A DNA stretch of 21,506 bases, from contig VBJK01000130.1 of NCBI GenBank assembly GCA_005879655.1, positions 1 through 21,506 on the forward strand, written 5' to 3'. Each line of letters starts with the position of its first letter. Within the stretch, counting starts at the first letter, position 1. The notes under the pieces are model-generated. The model saw only the letters and a list, made by a program, of their open reading frames with translations, made no database searches and had not been told where the DNA came from. This document shows positions 1-7,014 of this stretch, piece after piece. This stretch comes from Chloroflexota bacterium. GTDB lineage: Bacteria > Chloroflexota > Ktedonobacteria > Ktedonobacterales > Ktedonobacteraceae. A program made the position numbers and the translations under genes.

Positions 1-342
1 TAACATGCTCTTGTCCACCTTCGGCTTTCGCTTCCGGGTAAGTTACTGTCCTAGAGGTCATTGCTCTCAACCTCTCTTCCCTATGGGAAGGATCTAACTA
101 GCGCCGAAACGGCGCACGGCCTCGTCAAGGTTAGCGAGCGGTTTGGCGTACAACACACTGAGTTAACCCTTGTACCTCTGTTTAATGCCGTACCGTAGAG
201 GGCAGAGCTGGCCGCGCACCCTGCCGTACCTAATTTCGCTCCTAACGTAGCCGGTCGCCCGACTGAGACTGGTTAGGTAGAGCTTGTAAACACCCCTTGA
301 GGTGGCTACAAGCCCCTGTCATTCAGACATGGGGTTCCTGAC
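1..342 (+). ncRNA. Right end / omega-RNA-like region of an IS200/IS605-type TnpB element
   Basis: No reading frame is open across this stretch, but it is dense in short perfect hairpins: CTTCCC/GGGAAG (76-81/85-90), GCGCCG/CGGCGC (101-106/110-115), CCTAAC/GTTAGG (241-246/272-277), and GCTTGTA/TACAAGC (282-288/307-313) enclosing CACC/GGTG. It ends in an imperfect hairpin (313-334) of the same design as the right-end hairpin of the intact element at 9219-9240: a C-rich arm, TGTC, a short loop, then GACATGGGG with one unpaired T. Guide (omega/re) RNAs of TnpB elements come from exactly this position. The first bases (CATGCTCTTGT) resemble the zinc-ribbon coding segment of the tnpB at 9105-9115, so this could instead be decayed tnpB tail. 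That the element's tnpB lies left of the window is inferred. Confidence 0.5.
313..334 (+). repeat. Imperfect right-end hairpin of IS200/IS605-type element
   Basis: CCCC-TGTC, loop ATTCA, then GACA-T-GGGG gives an eight-pair stem with one bulged T. The hairpin at 9219-9240 has the same shape and nearly the same right arm. Imperfect subterminal hairpins of this type are the DNA structures bound by IS200/IS605 TnpA. Confidence 0.6.
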
Positions 343-410
343 TGCAGACTTCCCTTACTAACGTTCTATGGCTCCTTAGTATAGGGCGTCATGACATGTT
401 GTGTCTATGC

Positions 411-541
411 TGGCGTGACTTTAGGGTGTCCATCAATTTATTGCGCAGCTACGAAGATCTATGGCGGGCACGGCGCAATGAATTGCGCAGCTACGAATAT
501 CATCGGCGCAAAACACTGACGTGCACCCTAAAGTCACGCCA
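411..541. repeat. 131-bp MITE-like element with 18-bp perfect terminal inverted repeats
   Basis: The left end TGGCGTGACTTTAGGGTG (411-428) and right end CACCCTAAAGTCACGCCA (524-541) are exact inverse complements. Inside are two direct copies of TTGCGCAGCTACGAA (441-455 and 483-497) and a palindrome at 473-488. There is no plausible protein. I see no clear target-site duplication at the edges, so a mobile origin is not proven. The right arm supplies the last codons and stop of the broken membrane-protein gene on the minus strand. Confidence 0.55.
473..497. repeat. REP-like palindrome, copy 1
   Basis: GCGCAAT, a GA spacer and ATTGCGC form a perfect 7-bp stem, followed by AGCTACGAA. The same palindrome plus tail recurs at 872-894 and as a half copy at 440-455, so it is a dispersed intergenic repeat rather than a chance hairpin. 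Confidence 0.6.
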
Positions 542-845
542 ACTTACTCACCTGCCGATCCTCAAGAAACAGCAGCACAATCAGCGCTAGTTCAACAGGC
601 TTATCAGCATAAGCGAGTACATTAGCGCGACCATGAGTAATCACAAACCATGCAATAACTGTAGTAGCTGTAAACACGATCAAAACCCAACGTATAATGC
701 GTTGATAGTTTCGTAAAACTGGCTAGTAGAGTGTTGCAATCAAAACACTATAACCCAGGAAATTGAGCAAAAACAATAGCAGAATAATGACGATCTGCAA
801 TGGACCAATACGCGAAACAACGCGTGTGAAAGCCGTCTGATTCAT
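534..845 (-). pseudogene. Small membrane protein gene interrupted by an in-frame amber codon
   Basis: On the minus strand an ATG at 845 opens a 40-codon frame, beginning MNQTAFTRVVSRIGPLQ and followed by a hydrophobic segment, which stops at a TAG (725-723). Reading on in the same frame gives about 62 more codons without another stop, including a second hydrophobic stretch (WVLIVFTATTVIAWFVI) and a third (VELALIVLLFL), then a TGA at 536-534. Three helices in one frame suggest a single small integral membrane protein damaged by a point mutation. An AAGGAG lies about a dozen bases before the ATG. The C-terminus ends inside the inverted-repeat arm at 524-541, so the 3' end may also be altered. 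It lies downstream of the binding-protein gene in the same direction but does not look like an ABC permease. I do not recognise the family. Confidence 0.5.
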
Positions 846-871
846 TGCCTTTATGATCTCCTTCTATCATA

Positions 872-894
872 GCGCAATAAATTGCGCGGCTACG
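872..894. repeat. REP-like palindrome, copy 2
   Basis: GCGCAAT-AA-ATTGCGC (872-887) followed by GGCTACG repeats the palindrome at 473-488 and its tail with one change. It sits in the gap between two minus-strand genes, the usual location for REP-type repeats. Confidence 0.6.
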
Positions 895-909
895 CGATGG
901 GGTTTGCAC

Positions 910-1878
910 CTATTTCGTGCCAATGCCAGCCTGCTGAGTATTCCATAGGCCCCACCTATCCAGGATCTCGTGCAAGGTCCCATCATTTTTAATCTGAGCA
1001 ATAGCCAGATCGACTTCCTTTTGTAACACTGCTGCATTAGCACTGCTCTTGTTATAGGCGAGCACATAATCACTTGTTCCAAGAGGCTGTCCTATTAGTT
1101 TGAGCTTTGCCTCTTTCGTACTGGCAGGACCTATACCTAATATGTTGTAGGTGGCCAGAGGAAAGTCAATCAGCATCGCATCGAGCGTCCCAGTCACAAG
1201 ATCGTTAAAGAGTATATCAGAATCGTATGTTTTTAGTGTAATCTTGGGATTTTGCCCTAGCATAACCGCTGCTTTAGAACCTAAGCTAGCTCCGATGGTA
1301 TGCCCTTCCAGAACTTTCAATGTCAGTGTATCCTGAGCCGTTTTGCCAGCAAAGCGCGTATCATTGCTACGAACGACTATTTGCTGTCCAGAACGATAGT
1401 ATGGTTGCGAAAAGAGTTCTGTACTCCTGCGCTCGTCAGTAGCCTCCCACCCGTTCATAATTGCATCAAAATTATTAGTCTGTAATGCATCTGTCAATTG
1501 ACCGTGGTCGGTCTCCACCTGTTTAGCTTTTATACCCATGGCCGTGGCAATCGCATTGGCAATTTCTAGCTCGAAGCCGACAAGTTGCGTAGGTGTTGGC
1601 GTTGCTGCATCGGGATCTGGAAATACATAGGGCGCACCGCCGTTCGAGGATGATCCCCACTGAAGCAAACCAGCCGTTTTCAGCCCCTTCGCCTCAATCT
1701 TCTGCGGCGTAGAGGAGGAACCCGTAGCAGCGGTCGCAGCAGGACCAGTCGTATCAGGGTTTGAGATATCGAGACTACAGGCAGCTAACAGGGCTTGTAA
1801 CGTAGCGCCAGTGGCAACGAGTCCGCTGGCCTGAGTAGCATGTTTCAAAAATGTTCGTCTATCTACTTGAAATATCAT
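910..1878 (-). CDS. ABC transporter substrate-binding lipoprotein, polar amino acid type (SBP_bac_3)
   Basis: The 322-residue product is probably an extracytoplasmic solute-binding protein that captures an amino acid or similar small polar solute for an ABC importer. Residues 7-11 (RRTFL) form a twin-arginine motif. A hydrophobic stretch follows and ends in the lipobox LLAAC (Cys34), so Tat export and lipid anchoring are likely. A low-complexity Thr/Ala/Ser linker leads into the family 3 fold (GFELEIANAIATAMGIK, FDAIMNGWEATDERR, DAMLIDFPLATYN, and a C-terminal LHEILDRWG). The ATG at 1878 is chosen because AAGGAGAAAGG lies just upstream; the nearby ATG at 1882 is out of frame. No permease or ATPase gene is adjacent; the next gene downstream is the broken small membrane protein. 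Confidence 0.88.
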   Translation of the reverse strand: MIFQVDRRTFLKHATQASGLVATGATLQALLAACSLDISNPDTTGPAATAATGSSSTPQKIEAKGLKTAGLLQWGSSSNGGAPYVFPDPDAATPTPTQLVGFELEIANAIATAMGIKAKQVETDHGQLTDALQTNNFDAIMNGWEATDERRSTELFSQPYYRSGQQIVVRSNDTRFAGKTAQDTLTLKVLEGHTIGASLGSKAAVMLGQNPKITLKTYDSDILFNDLVTGTLDAMLIDFPLATYNILGIGPASTKEAKLKLIGQPLGTSDYVLAYNKSSANAAVLQKEVDLAIAQIKNDGTLHEILDRWGLWNTQQAGIGTK

Positions 1879-2131
1879 ACATTTATACCTTTCTCCTTAA
1901 CAATTGTGACATACGACACACTGTTCTTTCTACATGACAGACCTCAATAAAACTACAGAAAATTGTAAAATTACTATGAAGTTCGCTCGACTTTACGAGT
2001 TATGTCAAAATGACAATAGCATAAGATGAATAAAATAAAGAAACAAGCAAAAAAGAAAATATAGGTAATAAGTATTTTATCTATGTAGACACCTGTCCGA
2101 GCTGCATTAAGGAAGAGGTCGTGGTGATGGC

Positions 2132-3136
2132 TTATTGCCAGCAGTCAATGATAGGCGAGGCGCTGGCACTATTATGGGCGTGAGATAGTCCATAGGCATC
2201 TTCCAGAGTGCGTAGGATATTATAGTGATTAATGGTTTTGCCATAGTAACCGGTTTTGACCATCTGACCGACAAAGATGGTAGCGATCTGATTGTTTTGT
2301 GAGTCGTCATCCTCGTCCCATGTCACAATCAGCAAGCTATTGTGTGTCTTTGCCCACTGGACATAGGCATCGAGGTGTGTCTTGAGCCAGCCATCGGCTT
2401 GTTCGACGGTACCATCGTGCATATCACCGAGCTGGTCGGGTACGACAAAGGAGACGGTTGGTAATTTAGTGAAGTCGGTGGGGAAGCTAGTAAAGGGTTG
2501 ATTATCACTCGACGGAACATCTGTGAAATCCGCCCATGGATTATGCTTGCGTTGATAACTGTCGGAAGAGCATGCCGTAGAGCCCACGCTGGGTAGACTC
2601 TCTGCGTAACCCACAAAGGTCTTACCTGCATTGAGCAATTCGCCTCCCAAGTCTGGTCCTGAGAAGGTCAGTGGGCATGAATTATCTGTGATACCTTGTG
2701 TTGAGCCGGAGAAGATGGCCAGATAATTTGGCTGACTTGGGTGAGTAATGCCAAAAGATTTGCTGAACAATGCTCCAGAGTTCGCCAGGGAATTGATGTA
2801 TGGAGCATTTGATGCCCCAATGATCTGATTGTATGCGTGATTTTCCTCCATGACAACCACGATATGAGCGGGAGATGGGACGCCATTAGCGCCTCGTGCC
2901 GCTGGTGTAGATGATATAGCTGGTGTAGATGATGTAGCTGGTGTGGATGGTGCTGCTTGGCAACCACTGACCATTGTGCCTACCAGCAGGATGAACAGAC
3001 TGGATAGTATGAGTCCCATCTGCCTGGGAGTGCGCAATGCCAAGGTATAGAAACAGGTCTTTGCAAGTCTAGCGTTATCTAGCGTTTGATTACGTTTTAT
3101 GACAGTTTGTTCGCAACGGTTGACACGCTGTTCCAT
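2132..3136 (-). CDS. AcpA-like acid phosphatase / phosphoesterase lipoprotein
   Basis: The product is 334 residues from the chosen start and belongs to the phosphoesterase family that includes acid phosphatase AcpA and bacterial phospholipase C. Visible motifs are VVVMEENHAYNQI (Glu/Asn metal ligands, about 94-106), THPSQPNYLAIFSGST with the probable nucleophile Ser134, DMHDG (His240), and TWDEDD (Asp274/Glu275). Residues 40-59 form a hydrophobic segment ending VSGC, a lipobox, followed by a Thr/Ser/Pro-rich linker with a short repeat (SSTPA). Secretion and anchoring are therefore likely. The ATG at 3136 has GGAGG nine bases upstream. A longer frame from a GTG at 3226 exists, but that codon lies inside a strong hairpin. 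About 39 residues precede the hydrophobic segment, so a later start at 3019 is possible. The substrate is unknown. Confidence 0.85.
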   Translation of the reverse strand: MEQRVNRCEQTVIKRNQTLDNARLAKTCFYTLALRTPRQMGLILSSLFILLVGTMVSGCQAAPSTPATSSTPAISSTPAARGANGVPSPAHIVVVMEENHAYNQIIGASNAPYINSLANSGALFSKSFGITHPSQPNYLAIFSGSTQGITDNSCPLTFSGPDLGGELLNAGKTFVGYAESLPSVGSTACSSDSYQRKHNPWADFTDVPSSDNQPFTSFPTDFTKLPTVSFVVPDQLGDMHDGTVEQADGWLKTHLDAYVQWAKTHNSLLIVTWDEDDDSQNNQIATIFVGQMVKTGYYGKTINHYNILRTLEDAYGLSHAHNSASASPIIDCWQ

Positions 3137-3196
3137 AGCAGGTATCCTCCAGCCCTTTTTTACAAATTTACTACTTACCTTTAATATATGACAATT

Positions 3197-3234
3197 CTGA
3201 GGGTGCGTCCATTCCCAAATGAACACACCCTCAG
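3197..3234 (-). terminator. Strong hairpin between the PIG-L and phosphoesterase genes
   Basis: CTGAGGGTG (3197-3205) pairs exactly with CACCCTCAG (3226-3234), and GTCCATT/AATGAAC extends the stem inward with one mismatch around a CCCA loop. It lies about 140 bases after the PIG-L stop and about 60 bases before the phosphoesterase start on the minus strand. There is no T-run after it, so attenuator or RNA-stability roles are equally possible. Confidence 0.4.
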
Positions 3235-3375
3235 AGGATCACGAGCAACCAGTTGCCAATGGCCTGTTCGTCTATGAGACTGGCATCACAAATGCCACAT
3301 CTATTCCCTGTAAATCTTGTAGGGATGCTTCCACCCCAGTGCACCCATAAAGGAGGCCTGGGGTACCTCACACAT

Positions 3376-4203
3376 TTACATCTCTGTTGGAGCTTCTTCC
3401 TGTGGCTCTGGCGGAACATGCAGTTTGATGCGCCGAAATACTTCAGCATATTGCATATCGAGCCCCAACTTCTCTTTTGCCGCTTTAGCTTCCCTTGCCG
3501 CATACTCACGCATACGTGTAGCTATGTCCTCCGCATTGGGACCAAACTGTGTCACATGGCATTGTAGTCCTTTGACTTTGAGGTCGATGGTTTCGCTCAC
3601 ATCGATATAGGTGTTAGGTTGTGCCGTAAAGAAGAGATACAGCTCGTGCACGCGGTAAGGCTGTAATCCTTCCATCAGCAAGTCGCGGTAGGCACGTGGA
3701 TTGCCAACGGCTGGAAAGATGGCATCCAGTACGATATTGCCGGTAGCGCGGTGATCTGGATGATTCAGATAGGCCGTATCGTTTGGCTTTTCGTTTGGAT
3801 CGGGGGCAAAGATATGCTGCGAGGGATCATGAGTGAAGACGACTCGTGGACGATACAACCGCATCAAGCGCACAACTGCTTTACGTGTCTCTTCGTTGTT
3901 CGTGAGATGACCATCCGGGAAGCGGAGAAATTCAACCGCTTTTACACCTATCACTTCACACGCCATACGTTGTTCTTGTTCACGTGTAAGCATAAATTCG
4001 GTGTTAGGTATGCTTGGAACCTCACCTCCCTCTGTCCCATCGGTCATAACGACCCATACAATCTTACGTCCTTGTTTAGCCCATAATGCGCATGTAGCAG
4101 CCGTTCCAAAGTCATCATCGTCGGGATGAGCGCCGATAACCATCGCGTCATAATCAGGGGTTGTGACGACCTCTACAGCTCCTGAGGCGTTTCTATCTCC
4201 CAT
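3376..4203 (-). CDS. PIG-L / LmbE family N-acetylglucosaminyl-type deacetylase
   Basis: The 275-residue protein is a zinc-dependent de-N-acetylase of the family that includes GlcNAc-PI deacetylase, MshB and BshB. The diagnostic metal motif AHPDDDDFG is at residues 25-33 (His26, Asp28/29), and the second motif NHPDHRATG at 147-155 supplies another His. The strand-turn motifs VVMTDGTEGG and VVFTHDPSQH are also present. It has no signal peptide, so it acts in the cytoplasm. Members act on GlcNAc linked to inositol, malate, lipid or an antibiotic; nothing nearby fixes the substrate. The ATG at 4203 has GAGG about ten bases upstream. The C-terminus is rich in charged residues and ends in a Pro/Glu tail. 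Confidence 0.9.
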   Translation of the reverse strand: MGDRNASGAVEVVTTPDYDAMVIGAHPDDDDFGTAATCALWAKQGRKIVWVVMTDGTEGGEVPSIPNTEFMLTREQEQRMACEVIGVKAVEFLRFPDGHLTNNEETRKAVVRLMRLYRPRVVFTHDPSQHIFAPDPNEKPNDTAYLNHPDHRATGNIVLDAIFPAVGNPRAYRDLLMEGLQPYRVHELYLFFTAQPNTYIDVSETIDLKVKGLQCHVTQFGPNAEDIATRMREYAAREAKAAKEKLGLDMQYAEVFRRIKLHVPPEPQEEAPTEM

Positions 4204-4263
4204 GGCTAAAAAACCTCACATAACGTTGTTTAGCTTTGTCCAATAGAGCAGAGCGATGCCTGA

Positions 4264-5340
4264 CTACGCGTCAAGCACGTCTACCTTGTTGTCAATTGCA
4301 ACAATCACTTTTTCAAACGCCGATATCACCTCGTTTATTCCGACCTCACGCCCGGCCAGCGTATCCAAGCCGACTGCTCGTTGCTGTAAGCCAGTACGCA
4401 ACAATTCCTGTTCCTCAGCACTATGGCCAGGCAGTTGTGCCAACAGATCGCTCTCCCAGTGGAGCAACACTCCTGCCTGTAATAGACTCCCGGCACGTCT
4501 TCTAATCATATCCAGCCCTCCTACTTTACGTAAGCCGACCACAGTCCCGTTCAAATAAGCCTCTCCATCCACAGCAGGGCACCCACAAGGGATGTCCCTA
4601 CAATGGTACGAATGTGCTTGGGAGGCCGATGCGTACCATTGTAGGGGCATCCCTTGTGGGTGCCCTGGTGACGGCTTATTTGACCCGTCTTGTCCCTTGT
4701 GGTTGCCCTGCGGACGGCTTATTTGAACGGGATTGAACCCTACCACAACTTCATACGGCGATACTGTCCCATAGCAAGCGCGGTTCATCAGCAGTTCGTA
4801 GCTGCGCGTTTCTGGCTGCTTGAGCAATGCTCGTTGCGTATGAGCCTCGGTAGGAGAGATTGCACGCGTCTCTATACCCAATAGGCGTAGTGCGGCAACC
4901 CATGCCTCACCAAACCAGCAATAAGACTCTACAACGTCAGCGAGAATCAGAGGATGCCCCGCTGGTAAGACCACATCGAGGCTAAGCAAGCTAGGTCCTA
5001 CCAGTACAGCGGTGCCACCAGCACGACGCTGATAGATAGGGAATGGATGTTGCGCTAATGTCGCTTGGTTGAGCACCGCTGGTTTTTGCGAGAAGCCCAA
5101 TACCAGTCCTGCTGGTTCAGCCAGGGACCAGTAGAGTGTAGCTGGATCATTTGGCTGAATAGTCGCGAGTAAGTGCTCGCTTTGTGCTATATGCTGATGC
5201 TGATCTGCAACAGTGAGCGGATAAATGCGCCCGTTATCTTTTAGCGTATGCGTCTTATCGTACACCTTTCTCGGCAAGAACCATCTTGTTTGTGAGCGGT
5301 TTAGGCCAAATTTGAGACCGTACCTACATCGATCGAGCAC
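4264..5340 (-). CDS. Biotin/lipoate A/B ligase-family protein with a 68-residue repeat-encoded insertion
   Basis: The family attaches lipoate or octanoate (or biotin) to carrier domains. The conserved core is visible: TLYWSLAEPAGLVLGFSQ (67-84), the ligand-binding RRAGGTAV (105-112), and, after the insertion, LRKVGGLDMIRRRAG, where Lys272 is the likely conserved catalytic lysine. Between VVVG (198-201) and a second VVG (267-269) lie 68 residues with no family resemblance, encoded by the palindromic repeat at 4544-4747. Without them the protein would be 290 residues with VVVGLRKVGG continuous. The insertion falls just before the catalytic-lysine loop, so activity may be altered. The start at 5340 overlaps the TPR gene end by 40 bases; a GTG at 5265 is an alternative. 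Whether it is a ligase or an octanoyltransferase cannot be told from sequence alone. Confidence 0.78.
   Translation of the reverse strand: MLDRCRYGLKFGLNRSQTRWFLPRKVYDKTHTLKDNGRIYPLTVADQHQHIAQSEHLLATIQPNDPATLYWSLAEPAGLVLGFSQKPAVLNQATLAQHPFPIYQRRAGGTAVLVGPSLLSLDVVLPAGHPLILADVVESYCWFGEAWVAALRLLGIETRAISPTEAHTQRALLKQPETRSYELLMNRACYGTVSPYEVVVGFNPVQISRPQGNHKGQDGSNKPSPGHPQGMPLQWYASASQAHSYHCRDIPCGCPAVDGEAYLNGTVVGLRKVGGLDMIRRRAGSLLQAGVLLHWESDLLAQLPGHSAEEQELLRTGLQQRAVGLDTLAGREVGINEVISAFEKVIVAIDNKVDVLDA
4544..4747. repeat. Palindromic element inserted in frame inside the lipoate-ligase-like gene
   Basis: ACCACA occurs at 4538-4543 and 4742-4747, an apparent 6-bp target duplication; the net insertion is 204 bp, exactly 68 codons. 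Between these are outer inverted repeats CCCGTTCAAATAAGCC (4546-4561) and its inverse (4716-4731). A 35-bp inner inverted repeat (4576-4610 with 4632-4666) has one mismatch. A partial tandem copy is also present: 4651-4683 is repeated at 4694-4726 with a few changes. No stop codon is created on the coding strand. The core (GTAGGGGCATCCC, GTGGGTGCCC) looks like a dispersed repeat; I recall similar sequences in Chloroflexota genomes but cannot check that here. Confidence 0.8.
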
Positions 5341-6860
5341 AAAGGACCGACCTGTGCGACATATGTCGGTAGCGTGGTGTTCTTATTATAGATGAACTCA
5401 AGGTATCTTGTCGTGCTATCTTGGCCATACCAGATCAGACCATAGCTTCCTTGTCTAACTGCTTTGATCACAAATTTCCCGTCATTCTGAATGTCACTCT
5501 TGTAGGATGTATTATCCCACATGTTAAACTCCTCAGCATTCGATATTCCATTCTTTAATCCCTGTACCAGTCCGATCTGAGTATACTTTGTAGCTGGTGT
5601 CCTGTTCTCGAATTTACCAGTTACATCCTGTGGAGCATTCAAATCTGTTTGAGCCGTCTTTCCATCGGAAGTATCGTTATACTCCTTTGCCAGCCTTTGA
5701 TAGATCGGAGTAGCACTACTACAAGTCGTCGTGCGCAGCTGTTGCCCCTGCCCCAACAGCGCCTTTGCCATATCACCATGCAACTGCTTGGCTTCGGGAG
5801 CATTAGGAAACTTCGTCAGCACAGTGTCAAAAGCACTAACAGCCGCGTCATATACCTGCTTCTGAAGACTTGCCTCACCCAAGTTATAATAAGCAGTAGC
5901 TTGCAGTGTATTGATCTGAGCAAGGCAACCAACATCACAGTACGATAGCCGCGAAACATCGTCAAAAACAGTAACCGCACTAGCATAATCCTGCGCCTGC
6001 ATCTTTTGCTGACCAAGGGCTATACGAGCGCGAATATCTCCCTGTTGGGCGCGTGATACTTGGCGAATGGTCGTGCTCGTACTGTTATTGAACTGAGAGA
6101 TGACGATAGCGAACTTGCCCATTGCTTCGTTATAAAGATGGGCATCGTGCAAGGCCAATCCCCAGGAGGTATAAGTACGTGCCAGATCTTCCCCTTCCGG
6201 AGCTTTTTCTCCACCGAGAGTATACTCGTTAATAGCCTCCTGCCAATTCTGCCGATTCTCTAACCAATGAGCTTGTGCTACATGCAGGTTTGGTTGCAAG
6301 AGCTGGCTAGCTCCAGAGTAAGCAAAAAGGACAAGTATACAGATGATAGAGGTCAAATATTGCTTGCGGCGCGTTGGATTGAGAGAAGATGACATGCCGT
6401 CCCGTGTACGCACTCCAAATACTAGCACGAGGATGATTCCAATGATTAGTGCAGCAAGAGATGCATTTGCTGCTCCCGCAGCCCAGTCACTTCCAGTAAG
6501 ATGCAGCACTATGAAAAACACTACAACGAGAGCAATGCTACTTATAAGTGCCCAAAATGGGAGGGGGTGTGCTAGTTTGCCAGGCTGCTTTGGCGTTGGT
6601 GGAACAGGAGGCTGTTGTTGAGAGCCTTGCATTCCCCAGGCGGCAGGAGGCTGTTGTTGATGGCCTTGCATTCCCCAGGCGGTAGGAGGCTGTTGTTGAG
6701 AGCCTTGCATTCCCCAGGCGGTAGGAGGCTGTTGTTGATGGCCTTGCATTCCCCAGGCGGCAGGAGGCTGTTGTTGAGAGCCTTGCATTCCCCAGGCGGC
6801 AGCTTGTTGAGTAGGGATTTCCTCACCCGGATCATATGGAAACTCCCTCAGCATAGGCAT
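5301..6860 (-). CDS. Membrane-anchored TPR-like protein, 5' end displaced by a transposase-gene fragment
   Basis: About 519 residues from the ATG at 6860; the native start is probably at 7059 (see the entry at 6976-7059). In order it has a short acidic N-terminus (MLREFPYDPGEE), five 13-residue Gln/Pro/Trp repeats (AWGMQG S/H QQQPP), and two hydrophobic segments (ALISSIALVVVFFIVLHL and LAALIIGIILVLVFGV). A basic loop and a third membrane segment (LTSIICILVLFAYSG) follow. The large C-terminal region has TPR-like helices (ARTYTSWGLALHDAHLYNEAMGKF, ATAYYNLGEASLQKQVYDAAVSAF) and ends in a beta-rich domain. A scaffold role at the membrane is inferred; no catalytic motif is visible. Bases 6854-7014 are a foreign tnpA/tnpB fragment, so the usable starts (GTG 6896, ATG 6860, ATG 6854) lie in or at the edge of it without a clear ribosome binding site. 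The gene may be poorly translated. Confidence 0.75.
   Translation of the reverse strand: MPMLREFPYDPGEEIPTQQAAAWGMQGSQQQPPAAWGMQGHQQQPPTAWGMQGSQQQPPTAWGMQGHQQQPPAAWGMQGSQQQPPVPPTPKQPGKLAHPLPFWALISSIALVVVFFIVLHLTGSDWAAGAANASLAALIIGIILVLVFGVRTRDGMSSSLNPTRRKQYLTSIICILVLFAYSGASQLLQPNLHVAQAHWLENRQNWQEAINEYTLGGEKAPEGEDLARTYTSWGLALHDAHLYNEAMGKFAIVISQFNNSTSTTIRQVSRAQQGDIRARIALGQQKMQAQDYASAVTVFDDVSRLSYCDVGCLAQINTLQATAYYNLGEASLQKQVYDAAVSAFDTVLTKFPNAPEAKQLHGDMAKALLGQGQQLRTTTCSSATPIYQRLAKEYNDTSDGKTAQTDLNAPQDVTGKFENRTPATKYTQIGLVQGLKNGISNAEEFNMWDNTSYKSDIQNDGKFVIKAVRQGSYGLIWYGQDSTTRYLEFIYNKNTTLPTYVAQVGPLCSIDVGTVSNLA
6607..6801 (-). repeat. Five tandem 39-bp repeats inside the TPR-protein gene
   Basis: Five exact-length units start at 6607, 6646, 6685, 6724 and 6763, each encoding AWGMQG-S/H-QQQPP plus A or T. 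Units 1, 3 and 5 carry GAGAGCC (Ser) and units 2 and 4 carry GATGGCC (His), an alternating higher-order pattern that points to expansion of a 78-bp pair. Length variation would keep the frame. Confidence 0.9.
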
Positions 6861-7014
6861 CACGACGCTCGGAAAGGGCAGCGTTATAGAGTTCACGACA
6901 ACGAGTAAGCGTCCAGAAGAGTTTCCTCTCTTGCTCTTTGTTGGGATATATCCGGTACTTGAATGCCTTGCGCATCTATCTATCCCTCTGTGTTTCCACG
7001 TACTTTTTCAGTGT
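6854..7014 (-). mobile_element. 161-bp exact inverted copy of the tnpA/tnpB junction
   Basis: Read on the minus strand this segment is identical to plus-strand 7994-8154 with no gap. It contains the last 12 codons of tnpA (LKKYVETQRDR and stop) and the first 41 codons of tnpB. Identity stops sharply at both ends. The flanking sequences share CCTA (AAACCTA on one side, GATGCCTA on the other), so a microhomology-mediated insertion fits. It separates the native start of the TPR gene from its body. Confidence 0.9.

Noticed and set aside
396..590. 64-residue plus-strand frame across the inverted-repeat element
   Set aside because: It is made of repeat sequence (RSYE repeated from the direct repeats) and has no coding support.
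3137..3226. Longer phosphoesterase start at the GTG 3226
   Set aside because: The codon lies inside a strong hairpin, while ATG 3136 has a well-placed GGAGG.
3319..3357. Possible decayed copy of the palindromic repeat (GTAGGGATGC ... GCACCC)
   Set aside because: Only the two short ends resemble the element at 4544-4747; too little remains to claim it.
6607..6801. CRISPR-like regular repeat array
   Set aside because: Units are contiguous with no spacers and are in frame with a coding sequence.
6615..6908. Long plus-strand frame with LHSPGGRRLLL repeats opposite the TPR gene
   Set aside because: It is the antisense reading of the 39-bp tandem repeats; the minus-strand gene explains the repeat phase.
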